Shown here: one piece after another, positions 1 to 5,284 of the stretch
How positions within the stretch are numbered: position 1 is the first letter of the stretch
Layout of the letters: every line of letters begins with the position of its first letter
NCBI GenBank assembly: GCA_900548085.1
Contig: URJF01000103.1
Coordinates: forward strand, 1 to 5,308
Direction of reading: 5' to 3'
Origin: an uncultured Oscillospiraceae bacterium
Lineage (GTDB): Bacteria > Bacillota > Clostridia > Oscillospirales > Acutalibacteraceae
Length of the DNA: 5,308 bases
Program-made: the position numbers and the translations under genes
The notes under the pieces: model-generated
What the model saw: the letters and a program-made list of their open reading frames with translations, nothing else
What the model was told of the DNA's origin: nothing
Database searches by the model: none

Positions 1-3
1 TCA

Positions 4-24
4 TTGTGAGTTAGTCTATCACAA
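4..24. repeat. Inverted repeat TTGTGA-N9-TCACAA, possible operator
   Basis: Two perfectly complementary 6-bp arms, TTGTGA at 4-9 and TCACAA at 19-24, flank a 9-bp spacer. The arms match half-sites of Rex and of Crp/Fnr-family proteins, but both of those use a 6-bp spacer between these hexamers, so the match is not a standard one. The site lies about 90 bp upstream of the acn -35 box and could equally belong to an upstream gene outside the window. Confidence 0.3.
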
Positions 25-45
25 AATCATTTTGATGTCAATCGG

Positions 46-95
46 AAAAATTTTTAATATTACCAAATTATAAAATAAAATATTAAAAAATATTA
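46..95. other. A/T-rich tract with AATATTA repeats upstream of acn promoter
   Basis: This stretch is A or T apart from two C residues at 63-64. It contains the 7-mer AATATTA three times, at 56-62, 79-85 and 89-95, the last two exactly 10 bp apart (the shared word there is AAATATTA). It ends 16 bp before the -35 box, so it lies slightly beyond the usual UP-element position but would be expected to be curved. It could be an activating upstream tract or ordinary intergenic A/T bias. Confidence 0.3.
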
Positions 96-111
96 CATTC
101 TCGGTATTCCA

Positions 112-140
112 TTGACAATTTAATCTCAATGATTTAAAAT
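112..140 (+). promoter_or_regulatory. Sigma-A promoter of the acn operon
   Basis: A perfect -35 box TTGACA (112-117) is followed after 17 bp by the -10 box TAAAAT (135-140), one mismatch from consensus. The predicted transcription start is near 147, giving a 5' leader of roughly 43 nt before the acn start codon. A second TTGACA at 145-150 has only a weak -10 partner (GTTAAT, 168-173) and would leave too short a leader, so I prefer the first. Confidence 0.75.
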
Positions 141-155
141 AACTTTGACAAAAAG

Positions 156-173
156 ATTAACAAGTTTGTTAAT
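156..173. promoter_or_regulatory. Palindromic operator candidate in the acn leader
   Basis: Arms ATTAACAA (156-163) and TTGTTAAT (166-173) are perfect 8-bp inverted repeats around a GT centre. The site starts about 10 nt after the predicted transcription start and ends before the ribosome binding site, a suitable place for a repressor. The half-site TTGTTAA is the one known for clostridial Rex, and rex is third in this operon. However, the classical Rex site is TTGTTAA-N4-TTAACAA, with the arms in the opposite order, so the cognate regulator is uncertain. An RNA hairpin here would be A/U-rich with a tiny loop, so DNA binding is the likelier role. Confidence 0.55.
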
Positions 174-176
174 GGC

Positions 177-183
177 AAGGAGG
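177..183 (+). promoter_or_regulatory. acn ribosome binding site (decides the start)
   Basis: AAGGAGG, a perfect Shine-Dalgarno core, lies 6 nt before the ATG at 190. It rules out the in-frame ATGs at 145 and 172. The first sits at or before the predicted transcription start, and the second is upstream of the ribosome binding site and would place it inside the coding sequence. Confidence 0.85.
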
Positions 184-189
184 ATACTA

Positions 190-2127
190 ATGGGACTTAC
201 ATTAGCACAAAAACTTATCAAAGCGCATCTTGTTGAGGGAGAGATGAAAGTGGGTACCGAAATCGGTCTCCGCATTGACCAGACTCTTACACAGGATGCT
301 ACCGGCACTATGGCTTACCTCGAATTTGAGGCAATGGGCGTAGACCGTGTAAAGACAGAAAAATCTGTCGCATATATTGACCACAACACATTGCAGACAG
401 GATTTGAAAATGCTGATGACCACAGATATATTCAAACTGTAACAAAAAAGCACGGCATCTATTTCTCCCGTCCGGGCAATGGAATTTGCCACCAGGTACA
501 TCTTGAGAGATTCGGTATTCCCGGCAAGACACTTATCGGCTCCGACTCACACACACCTACAGGCGGCGGTATCGGTATGCTCGCTATGGGCGCCGGCGGA
601 CTTGATGTTGCTGTAGCTATGGGCGGCGGAACATACTATATCCCTATGCCTAAGATGACACGTATCAACCTTACCGGCTACCTTAAGCCTTGGGTTTCTG
701 CTAAGGATGTTATTCTTGAGGTCCTCCGCAGAATGACCGTAAAAGGCGGCGTCGGCAAGATTATTGAATATGGTGGAGAGGGCGTAAAGACTCTTTCTGT
801 TCCTGAGCGTGCAACTATCACCAATATGGGCGCAGAGCTTGGCGCAACAACCTCTATTTTCCCATCTGATGAGATTACTCTCGCTTTCCTTAAAGCACAG
901 GGCAGAGAGGATGATTGGACAGAGATTCTTCCCGATCCGGACGCAGAGTACGACGAGGTTATCGACATTGACCTCTGCTCGCTTACTCCTATGGCTGCTT
1001 GTCCTCATATGCCGGACAAAGTAAAGACTACCGAAGCAATCGGCAAAATTAAGATTGACCAGGTAGCAATCGGCTCTTGCACAAACTCATCTTTTGTAGA
1101 TATGATGAAGGTTGCATCTATACTGAAGGGCAAGACAGTTTGTCCAACAGTTTCTCTTTGCATTGCTCCCGGCTCAAAGCAGGTGCTCAATATGCTAGCA
1201 CTCAACGGAGCACTGTCTGATATGATTAACGCCGGCGCAAGAATTCTTGAGTCTGCTTGCGGTCCTTGTATCGGTATGGGACAAAGTCCTAATTCCGGCG
1301 GCGTATCACTCCGTACATTTAACCGTAACTTTGAAGGTCGTTCAGGCACAAAGGACGGCAAGATTTATCTTGTTTCTCCCGAGGTTGCCGCAGCATCGGC
1401 TCTTACCGGTTATCTTACAGACCCGAGAGATTTGGGCGAAGCACCTAATATCACCATGCCAGAGCATTTTGTAGTGAATGACAATATGATTGAACCCCCA
1501 GCATCTCCGGAAGAGGCAGCTTCTGTAGAGGTACTCAGAGGTCCTAATATCAAACCTTTCCCAAAGACAGAACCATTGCCTGAGAGCATCACCGCTAAGG
1601 CTGTTCTTAAAGTCGGTGACAATATCACTACAGACCATATTATGCCTGCCGGTGCTAAGATTTTGCCTTATCGTTCTAACATTCCTCACCTTTCACAGTA
1701 CTGCTTCGGCGTATGCGATGAGACATTCCCGGAGCGTATTAAGGCAGAGGGTAAGGGCTTTATTATCGGCGGCTCTAACTATGGCCAGGGCTCTTCTCGT
1801 GAGCACGCAGCACTTGTACCGCTTTATCTCGGCGTTAAGGCTGTTATCACAAAGAGCTTTGCTCGCATCCATGTTGCTAACCTTGTTAATGCAGGTATTT
1901 TACCTTTCACATTTGCAGATGAGAGCGATTATGACAAGATTGACCAAATGGACGAGCTTGAGCTTGCAGATATTCGTGATTGCATAAAGAACAACAAGCC
2001 TGTTGTACTTAAAAATATAACTAAGGACGAAGAATATAATCTTGATTCTTCTCACCTTTCGGACAGACAGAGAGCTATGCTTCTTTGCGGCGGTTTGCTG
2101 GACTACACAAGAGAACAAAACAAATAA
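190..2127 (+). CDS. acn: Aconitate hydratase (aconitase)
   Basis: A 645-residue cytoplasmic [4Fe-4S] enzyme that interconverts citrate and isocitrate through cis-aconitate. Length and layout fit the bacterial single-chain form of about 640-660 residues: a catalytic part (about 1-420) and a C-terminal swivel domain (about 470-645). Visible motifs are DHN (64-66), GSDSHT (117-122), the cluster ligands Cys297 in GSCTNS and Cys357/Cys360 in ACGPC, the substrate-binding arginines Arg379 and Arg384 in NRNFEGR, and the catalytic Ser535 with Arg537 in GQGSSREH. By family knowledge the exposed cluster iron binds substrate and is oxygen-sensitive. LeuC/LeuD-type isopropylmalate isomerases share the fold but are normally split into two shorter chains, and the icd gene 12 nt downstream supports aconitase. 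It is the first gene of the operon. Known active-site residues are all present, so the enzyme should be functional. Confidence 0.95.
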   Translation: MGLTLAQKLIKAHLVEGEMKVGTEIGLRIDQTLTQDATGTMAYLEFEAMGVDRVKTEKSVAYIDHNTLQTGFENADDHRYIQTVTKKHGIYFSRPGNGICHQVHLERFGIPGKTLIGSDSHTPTGGGIGMLAMGAGGLDVAVAMGGGTYYIPMPKMTRINLTGYLKPWVSAKDVILEVLRRMTVKGGVGKIIEYGGEGVKTLSVPERATITNMGAELGATTSIFPSDEITLAFLKAQGREDDWTEILPDPDAEYDEVIDIDLCSLTPMAACPHMPDKVKTTEAIGKIKIDQVAIGSCTNSSFVDMMKVASILKGKTVCPTVSLCIAPGSKQVLNMLALNGALSDMINAGARILESACGPCIGMGQSPNSGGVSLRTFNRNFEGRSGTKDGKIYLVSPEVAAASALTGYLTDPRDLGEAPNITMPEHFVVNDNMIEPPASPEEAASVEVLRGPNIKPFPKTEPLPESITAKAVLKVGDNITTDHIMPAGAKILPYRSNIPHLSQYCFGVCDETFPERIKAEGKGFIIGGSNYGQGSSREHAALVPLYLGVKAVITKSFARIHVANLVNAGILPFTFADESDYDKIDQMDELELADIRDCIKNNKPVVLKNITKDEEYNLDSSHLSDRQRAMLLCGGLLDYTREQNK

Positions 2128-2139
2128 GGAGTCAAAATT

Positions 2140-3321
2140 ATGGCAGAATTAGAAGAAAAGAAAGCTATAGACGAAGCAGTTGAAAAATTCCGTTCACTTA
2201 TGGAAACTCAGCTTGCTCGAGCAAAAAAAATCAGACAAGATAAGGACTTTATCGACTATCAGTCACTTGATAAAATCGTTATCGGTATTTGCGGCGGCGA
2301 CGGTATCGGCCCTATCATTACAAAAGAGTCACAGAGAGTCATTGAGTTCTTGCTCAAGGACGAGGTAGAAAAGGGCAAGATTGAATTTAAGGTTATTGAC
2401 GGTCTTACTATCGAAAATCGTGCCGCTTGTAACAAGGCTATTCCGGATGATGTACTGGCTGAGCTTAAGCAGTGCCATGTTATCCTCAAAGGCCCTACAA
2501 CCACTCCTCGTCAGGGCGATCCATGGCCGAATGTTGAGTCAGCTAATGTTGCTATGCGTAAGGAACTTGACCTTTTTGCAAATATGCGTCCCGTTAAGGT
2601 TCCCGAGGAGGGCATCGACTGGACATTTTTCCGTGAGAACACAGAGGGTGGATATGCTATCGGTTCTTATGGTGTTAACATTACAGACGACCTTGCAGTT
2701 GACTTTACTGTAGCTACTCAGGAGGGCTGTGAGCGTATTGCAAAGCTCGCATATGAGTATGCAAGAAAGAACAATAAGGGCAAGGTTTCTATCATCACAA
2801 AGGCTAATATCATCAAAACCACCGACGGCAAATTCCTTAAGACTGCCCAGAATATCGGCAAGGATTATCCGGAAATTACTACTGACGACTGGTATGTTGA
2901 TATCACTACAGCAAAGCTTATTGACCCTGCAAGACGCCGTGACTTTAAGGTTTTTGTATTGCCTAACCTCTATGGCGACATTATCACCGACGAGGCTGCT
3001 GAATTCCAGGGCGGCGTAGGTACCGCAGGTTCTGCCAATATCGGCAAAAAATATGCTATGTTTGAGGCTATCCATGGTTCTGCTCCCCGTATGATTGCTG
3101 AGGGCAGAGGAAAGTATGCAGACCCTTGCTCAATGCTTCGTGCTACTGTTATGCTTCTTTCTCACATTGGATATCAGGAGCAGGCTAACGCTCTTGAGGC
3201 AGCTCTCGACAAATGTATGTTTGAGGAGAAAAAGCTTGTCATCACAGGTCGTGAAGACGGTTGCACCTGCGACGAATTCGGCGACTATGTAATGCAGACA
3301 ATCACAGATATGACAAAATAA
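2140..3321 (+). CDS. icd: Isocitrate dehydrogenase, isocitrate/isopropylmalate family
   Basis: A 393-residue beta-decarboxylating dehydrogenase, expected to convert isocitrate to 2-oxoglutarate and CO2 with NAD+ or NADP+. Motifs in order: GGDGIGP (52-58); GPTTTP (118-123); Ser134, Asn136, Arg140 and Arg150, aligning with the isocitrate-binding Ser113, Asn115, Arg119 and Arg129 of E. coli Icd; RENTEG with Arg165 and Tyr172; Lys221; Asp254; NLYGD with metal ligands Asp280 and Asp284; and HGSAP (312-316). Presence of the Ser-x-Asn pair favours isocitrate over isopropylmalate, as does the position after acn. The residue after HGSAP is Arg317, not the Asp typical of NAD enzymes, so cofactor preference is unclear. 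About 45 charged residues precede the Rossmann-like core, more than usual. The ribosome binding site AAGGAG (2126-2131) overlaps the acn stop, giving translational closeness. I call the activity isocitrate dehydrogenase with good but not complete certainty. Confidence 0.87.
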   Translation: MAELEEKKAIDEAVEKFRSLMETQLARAKKIRQDKDFIDYQSLDKIVIGICGGDGIGPIITKESQRVIEFLLKDEVEKGKIEFKVIDGLTIENRAACNKAIPDDVLAELKQCHVILKGPTTTPRQGDPWPNVESANVAMRKELDLFANMRPVKVPEEGIDWTFFRENTEGGYAIGSYGVNITDDLAVDFTVATQEGCERIAKLAYEYARKNNKGKVSIITKANIIKTTDGKFLKTAQNIGKDYPEITTDDWYVDITTAKLIDPARRRDFKVFVLPNLYGDIITDEAAEFQGGVGTAGSANIGKKYAMFEAIHGSAPRMIAEGRGKYADPCSMLRATVMLLSHIGYQEQANALEAALDKCMFEEKKLVITGREDGCTCDEFGDYVMQTITDMTK

Positions 3322-3328
3322 TATTGTC

Positions 3329-3335
3329 GGGGTGA
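3329..3335 (+). promoter_or_regulatory. rex ribosome binding site
   Basis: GGGGTGA, followed by T at 3336, pairs with the 16S anti-Shine-Dalgarno end through its GGTGAT part rather than through the usual AGGAGG core. It sits 4 nt before the ATG at 3340, within the 18-nt gap after icd, and supports that start. Confidence 0.6.
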
Positions 3336-3339
3336 TATA

Positions 3340-3984
3340 ATGGAAAAAAATGAAATATCTATTTCTGTTATCAAGAGACTTCCCAGATATTACAGATTTT
3401 TGGAAAATTTGAAGAAAAACGGAATTGTAAGAATCAGCTCAAAGGAACTTGCCGAGCGCATGGGACTCACTGCGTCACAAATCAGACACGACTTTAACTG
3501 CTTTGGCGGTTTTGGTCAGCAGGGCTACGGCTACAATGTTCCCGAGCTATACAACAAAATCGGCGAGATTCTGTGCATAGACAAGAAGGTAAAGACTATT
3601 CTTATCGGCGCAGGTAATCTTGGCAAGGCTGTTGCCACAAAGATTTTTACACGCTCCAGCGGCTTTGAACTGGTGGGAATATTCGATAAAAACGAGGCCA
3701 TTTCGGGCAAGATAATAAAGGGTATTCCGGTCAGACATATCAATTATTTGGAGAACTTCTGTATTGATAATTCACCGGTTTGTGCAGTTATTTGTATCCC
3801 TGCCAATGATATGAAAGAGCTTACAGATTTACTGTGCAAGCTCGGTATAAAGAGCTTTTGGAATTTCTCAAACTATGATATAGCTATGGCGCATCCGGAG
3901 GTGTTGGTAGAGAATGTTCATTTGACCGACAGTCTTATGACTCTCAGCTATCTCACCAGCTCACCGGACAGCAAATTACAGTGA
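3340..3984 (+). CDS. rex: Redox-sensing transcriptional repressor Rex
   Basis: A 214-residue cytoplasmic DNA-binding protein of the usual Rex length. The N-terminal winged helix (about 8-78) carries the family signature IKRLPRYYRFL (11-21), ISSKELAERMG (32-42), the recognition helix around TASQIRHDF (44-52) and the wing FGQQGYGY (58-65). The Rossmann domain (about 84-205) has the nucleotide loop GAGNLGKA (90-97) and an Asp at 116 at the end of the second strand, which favours NAD(H) over NADP(H). The C-terminal part ENVHLTDSLMTLSYL (191-205) is the swapped helix used for dimerisation in the family. Rex dimers bind operators when NAD+ dominates and release them when NADH rises. Co-transcription with acn and icd suggests control of, and by, the oxidative branch of the citrate cycle; this is inference. 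The clostridial-looking wing and recognition helix are consistent with a TTGTTAA-type half-site. Confidence 0.95.
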   Translation: MEKNEISISVIKRLPRYYRFLENLKKNGIVRISSKELAERMGLTASQIRHDFNCFGGFGQQGYGYNVPELYNKIGEILCIDKKVKTILIGAGNLGKAVATKIFTRSSGFELVGIFDKNEAISGKIIKGIPVRHINYLENFCIDNSPVCAVICIPANDMKELTDLLCKLGIKSFWNFSNYDIAMAHPEVLVENVHLTDSLMTLSYLTSSPDSKLQ

Positions 3985-4001
3985 TAAGGATGATACCTTA
4001 T
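3984..4001 (+). promoter_or_regulatory. Possible hairpin over the ribosome binding site of the fourth gene
   Basis: ATAAGG (3984-3989) and CCTTAT (3996-4001) are perfect 6-bp inverted repeats with a 6-nt loop. The left arm contains the Shine-Dalgarno AAGGA (3986-3990) and the right arm includes the first two bases of the ATG at 4000. The left arm begins at the last base of the rex stop codon, so ribosomes finishing rex would open the hairpin, which suggests translational coupling. Confidence 0.35.
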
Positions 4002-4683
4002 GATTAAAATCAGTAACAGAGAAATAATAGATGTCGTAAAATACGGTTCTAACAAAGCGATTTTTGTAGAAAAGAGACCGCTTTTTGACGAAGGCGGCAG
4101 ATATAAGGTCAACTACTTTGTCCTTAATTTTGATACCGGCGAAAAAGAGGTCATAACCAAGAATGCGTATCTTATGCAAAAGTTTGGTACTCACTACGAA
4201 AAAATCAGCGATTCTCTCGGCAATTTTGTACTATGCGACGCTTGGTCTATGCCTAACAGAAATGTTCTTGTTATTTTTGAAAACGGACAGGCGGGACTTT
4301 TTGATGATGAGGGCAACTTAAAAAAAGACGGACTTTTGTCCTACAATGATTGCCCATTGCGTGGTATTGCCGACGACGGCGACTGCTTTTGGAGCTACTG
4401 CACTGACCAAAACTGCGTTATCCGTTATTTTGCAGAGGGCATAAAGTCCGATATTCGTATCGGCGGCAAAGATGCTCTCACATTCAGCAGACCTAATCAT
4501 ATTTCTTCGGATGATAATTATGTGTATGTCTGCTGCGAAGAACGATATGTTCGCAAAATCGACAAAAAGGATTTCACCGTTTCAGACCTCGGACACTCTT
4601 ACGGTGACCTAAAGCGTTTTTATTGCTTTGGCAAATATGCTGTCGTTTGTACATCCACAGCCGCTTTTGTGGATAAGTTATAA
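4000..4683 (+). CDS. Cysteine-rich protein of unknown function, probable beta-propeller-like fold
   Basis: I do not recognise this 227-residue protein. It has no signal peptide or membrane segment, so it is probably cytoplasmic. It is rich in short beta-strand-like stretches separated by Asp/Gly turns, recurring about every 35-45 residues (about 39-58, 76-107, 126-147, 171-194 and 206-227). The stretch FSRPNHISSDDNYVYV (162-177) resembles an NHL-type propeller repeat. There are nine cysteines, at 79, 118, 129, 134, 139, 178, 179, 209 and 217, which is many for this length, but no clean CxxC motif. It follows rex by 15 nt and is the last gene before a strong terminator, so it is co-transcribed with acn, icd and rex. 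Location suggests a role linked to redox or central metabolism, but the sequence alone gives no activity. Four or five blades is short for a complete propeller. Confidence 0.8.
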   Translation: MIKISNREIIDVVKYGSNKAIFVEKRPLFDEGGRYKVNYFVLNFDTGEKEVITKNAYLMQKFGTHYEKISDSLGNFVLCDAWSMPNRNVLVIFENGQAGLFDDEGNLKKDGLLSYNDCPLRGIADDGDCFWSYCTDQNCVIRYFAEGIKSDIRIGGKDALTFSRPNHISSDDNYVYVCCEERYVRKIDKKDFTVSDLGHSYGDLKRFYCFGKYAVVCTSTAAFVDKL

Positions 4684-4689
4684 ATTTTT

Positions 4690-4720
4690 ATCCCTGTGCC
4701 TTTTGGTACAGGGATTTTTT
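4690..4720 (+). terminator. Intrinsic terminator closing the acn operon
   Basis: The arms at 4690-4700 and 4705-4715 form an 11-bp stem (one G-T wobble, 4698/4707) with a TTTT loop, followed at once by an unbroken run of T to 4720. It begins 7 nt after the stop codon of the fourth gene. This is a textbook Rho-independent terminator and marks the likely 3' end of the four-gene transcript. Confidence 0.9.
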
Positions 4721-4726
4721 AGAGGA
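4721..4726 (+). promoter_or_regulatory. Nudix gene ribosome binding site (decides the start)
   Basis: AGAGGA, immediately after the last T of the terminator, lies 3 nt before the ATG at 4730. An upstream in-frame ATG at 4628 would translate through the preceding gene's end and the terminator, and it adds a 34-residue leader unlike any Nudix protein. The downstream ATG at 4754 has no ribosome binding site. Confidence 0.6.
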
Positions 4727-4729
4727 AAG

Positions 4730-5194
4730 ATGGAAGAAAAGAACAATAATTGGATGCAGTCAGTTACTGCCGTTGTTATAGAGAACGAAAAAGTGCTCCT
4801 TGCCCGCCATACCTACGGTGCAGGGAAGAATATGTTGATTGTGCCGGGCGGCTATGTCCGTTTGGGTGAAACACCGCAGCAGGCAGTTGTGCGTGAGTTT
4901 GCAGAAGAAACAGGTGTCACCATAGAGCCACAGGGAATTATCGGCATTAGGTTTAACCTAAAGGACTGGTACATTGCATTCTCTGCACGATATGTGTCCG
5001 GCAGTGCACACAGTGATAATGACGAAAACAGTGAGGTTTTGTGGTTGGATACAGCAGAGGCTCTAAAGCGGGATGATGTGCCAGACTTGACAAAAAAGCT
5101 GATAGAGGCGGCACTGAACACAAACCCATCGTTTATGCCTAAGGAATATATCAGCAGAGAAAAGCACGGAGAGTTTAGCCTGTATACTAAATAG
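4730..5194 (+). CDS. Nudix hydrolase
   Basis: A 154-residue soluble single-domain protein. Nudix enzymes cleave a nucleoside diphosphate linked to another group (for example ADP-ribose, NADH, oxidised nucleotides) with Mg2+ or Mn2+. The complete Nudix box is present: Gly41, five residues, Glu47, seven residues, then REFAEETGV (55-63), including metal-binding Glu56, Glu59 and Glu60. It is preceded by the strands VTAVVIENEKVLLARH (12-27) and LIVPGG (36-41), as in the family. The substrate cannot be told from the sequence; the length and plain domain suggest an ADP-ribose or nucleotide-housekeeping type. The start at 4730 is 46 nt after the previous stop, but a strong terminator lies between, so expression needs either read-through or a promoter inside the upstream gene that I could not find. 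Its possible tie to nicotinamide nucleotides matches the Rex neighbour but is speculative. Confidence 0.92.
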   Translation: MEEKNNNWMQSVTAVVIENEKVLLARHTYGAGKNMLIVPGGYVRLGETPQQAVVREFAEETGVTIEPQGIIGIRFNLKDWYIAFSARYVSGSAHSDNDENSEVLWLDTAEALKRDDVPDLTKKLIEAALNTNPSFMPKEYISREKHGEFSLYTK

Positions 5195-5202
5195 TGCTTT
5201 TT
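5160..5202 (+). terminator. Weak terminator candidate at the Nudix 3' end
   Basis: AAAAGCAC (5160-5167) pairs with GTGCTTTT (5194-5201), and inside it TTTAG (5174-5178) pairs with CTAAA (5187-5191). The right outer arm ends in five T residues (5198-5202). The structure overlaps the stop codon, has an uneven internal loop and is A/U-rich, so it would be a poor terminator compared with that at 4690-4720. Confidence 0.3.
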
Positions 5203-5204
5203 GG

Positions 5205-5233
5205 TTGACATTAGCTTCATTATCCTTTATTAT
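5205..5233 (+). promoter_or_regulatory. Sigma-A promoter of the last, partial gene
   Basis: A perfect TTGACA (5205-5210) stands 17 bp before TATTAT (5228-5233), one mismatch from the -10 consensus. The predicted start is near 5240. A perfect TATAAT at 5239-5244 lies 11 bp further on, but its 17-bp partner TTCATT (5216-5221) is a weak -35, so it may be a second, minor start. Confidence 0.65.
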
Positions 5234-5250
5234 TAAGATATAATTTTATG

Positions 5251-5270
5251 GGCAGTATATCATATCTGCC
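5251..5270. repeat. Inverted repeat GGCAG-N10-CTGCC in the leader
   Basis: Two perfect 5-bp G/C-rich arms lie between the promoter and the ribosome binding site of the partial gene. In RNA this gives a short stem with a 10-nt loop; in DNA it could be an operator about 11-30 bp after the predicted start. There is no T-run after it, so it is not a terminator. Confidence 0.3.
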
Positions 5271-5271
5271 G

Positions 5272-5278
5272 AAAGGGG
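5272..5278 (+). promoter_or_regulatory. Ribosome binding site of the partial gene
   Basis: AAAGGGG lies 6 nt before the ATG at 5285. It supports a real gene start there despite the few codons available. Confidence 0.55.
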
Positions 5279-5284
5279 TTTATT

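Noticed and set aside
145..173. Second promoter TTGACA with GTTAAT as -10
   Set aside because: The -10 is weak and transcription would start around 180, inside the ribosome binding site.
145..189. In-frame upstream extension of the aconitase from the ATGs at 145 or 172
   Set aside because: The predicted transcription start is near 147, and the perfect ribosome binding site at 177-183 serves the ATG at 190.
547..1008. Antisense open frame of 153 codons inside acn
   Set aside because: It lies wholly opposite a certain gene, has no family features and has no convincing start signal.
190..2127. Isopropylmalate isomerase (LeuC/LeuD fusion) instead of aconitase
   Set aside because: Size, the catalytic arginine and serine motifs and the adjacent isocitrate dehydrogenase fit aconitase better; no leucine pathway genes are nearby.
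2539..3075. Antisense open frame of 178 codons inside icd
   Set aside because: Long, but fully opposite the conserved core of icd, with no recognisable motif; most likely a by-product of the codon bias of icd.
4628..4729. Longer Nudix start adding 34 residues with a hydrophobic stretch
   Set aside because: It would overlap the previous gene and translate the terminator stem; the hydrophobic residues come from the stem and T-run.
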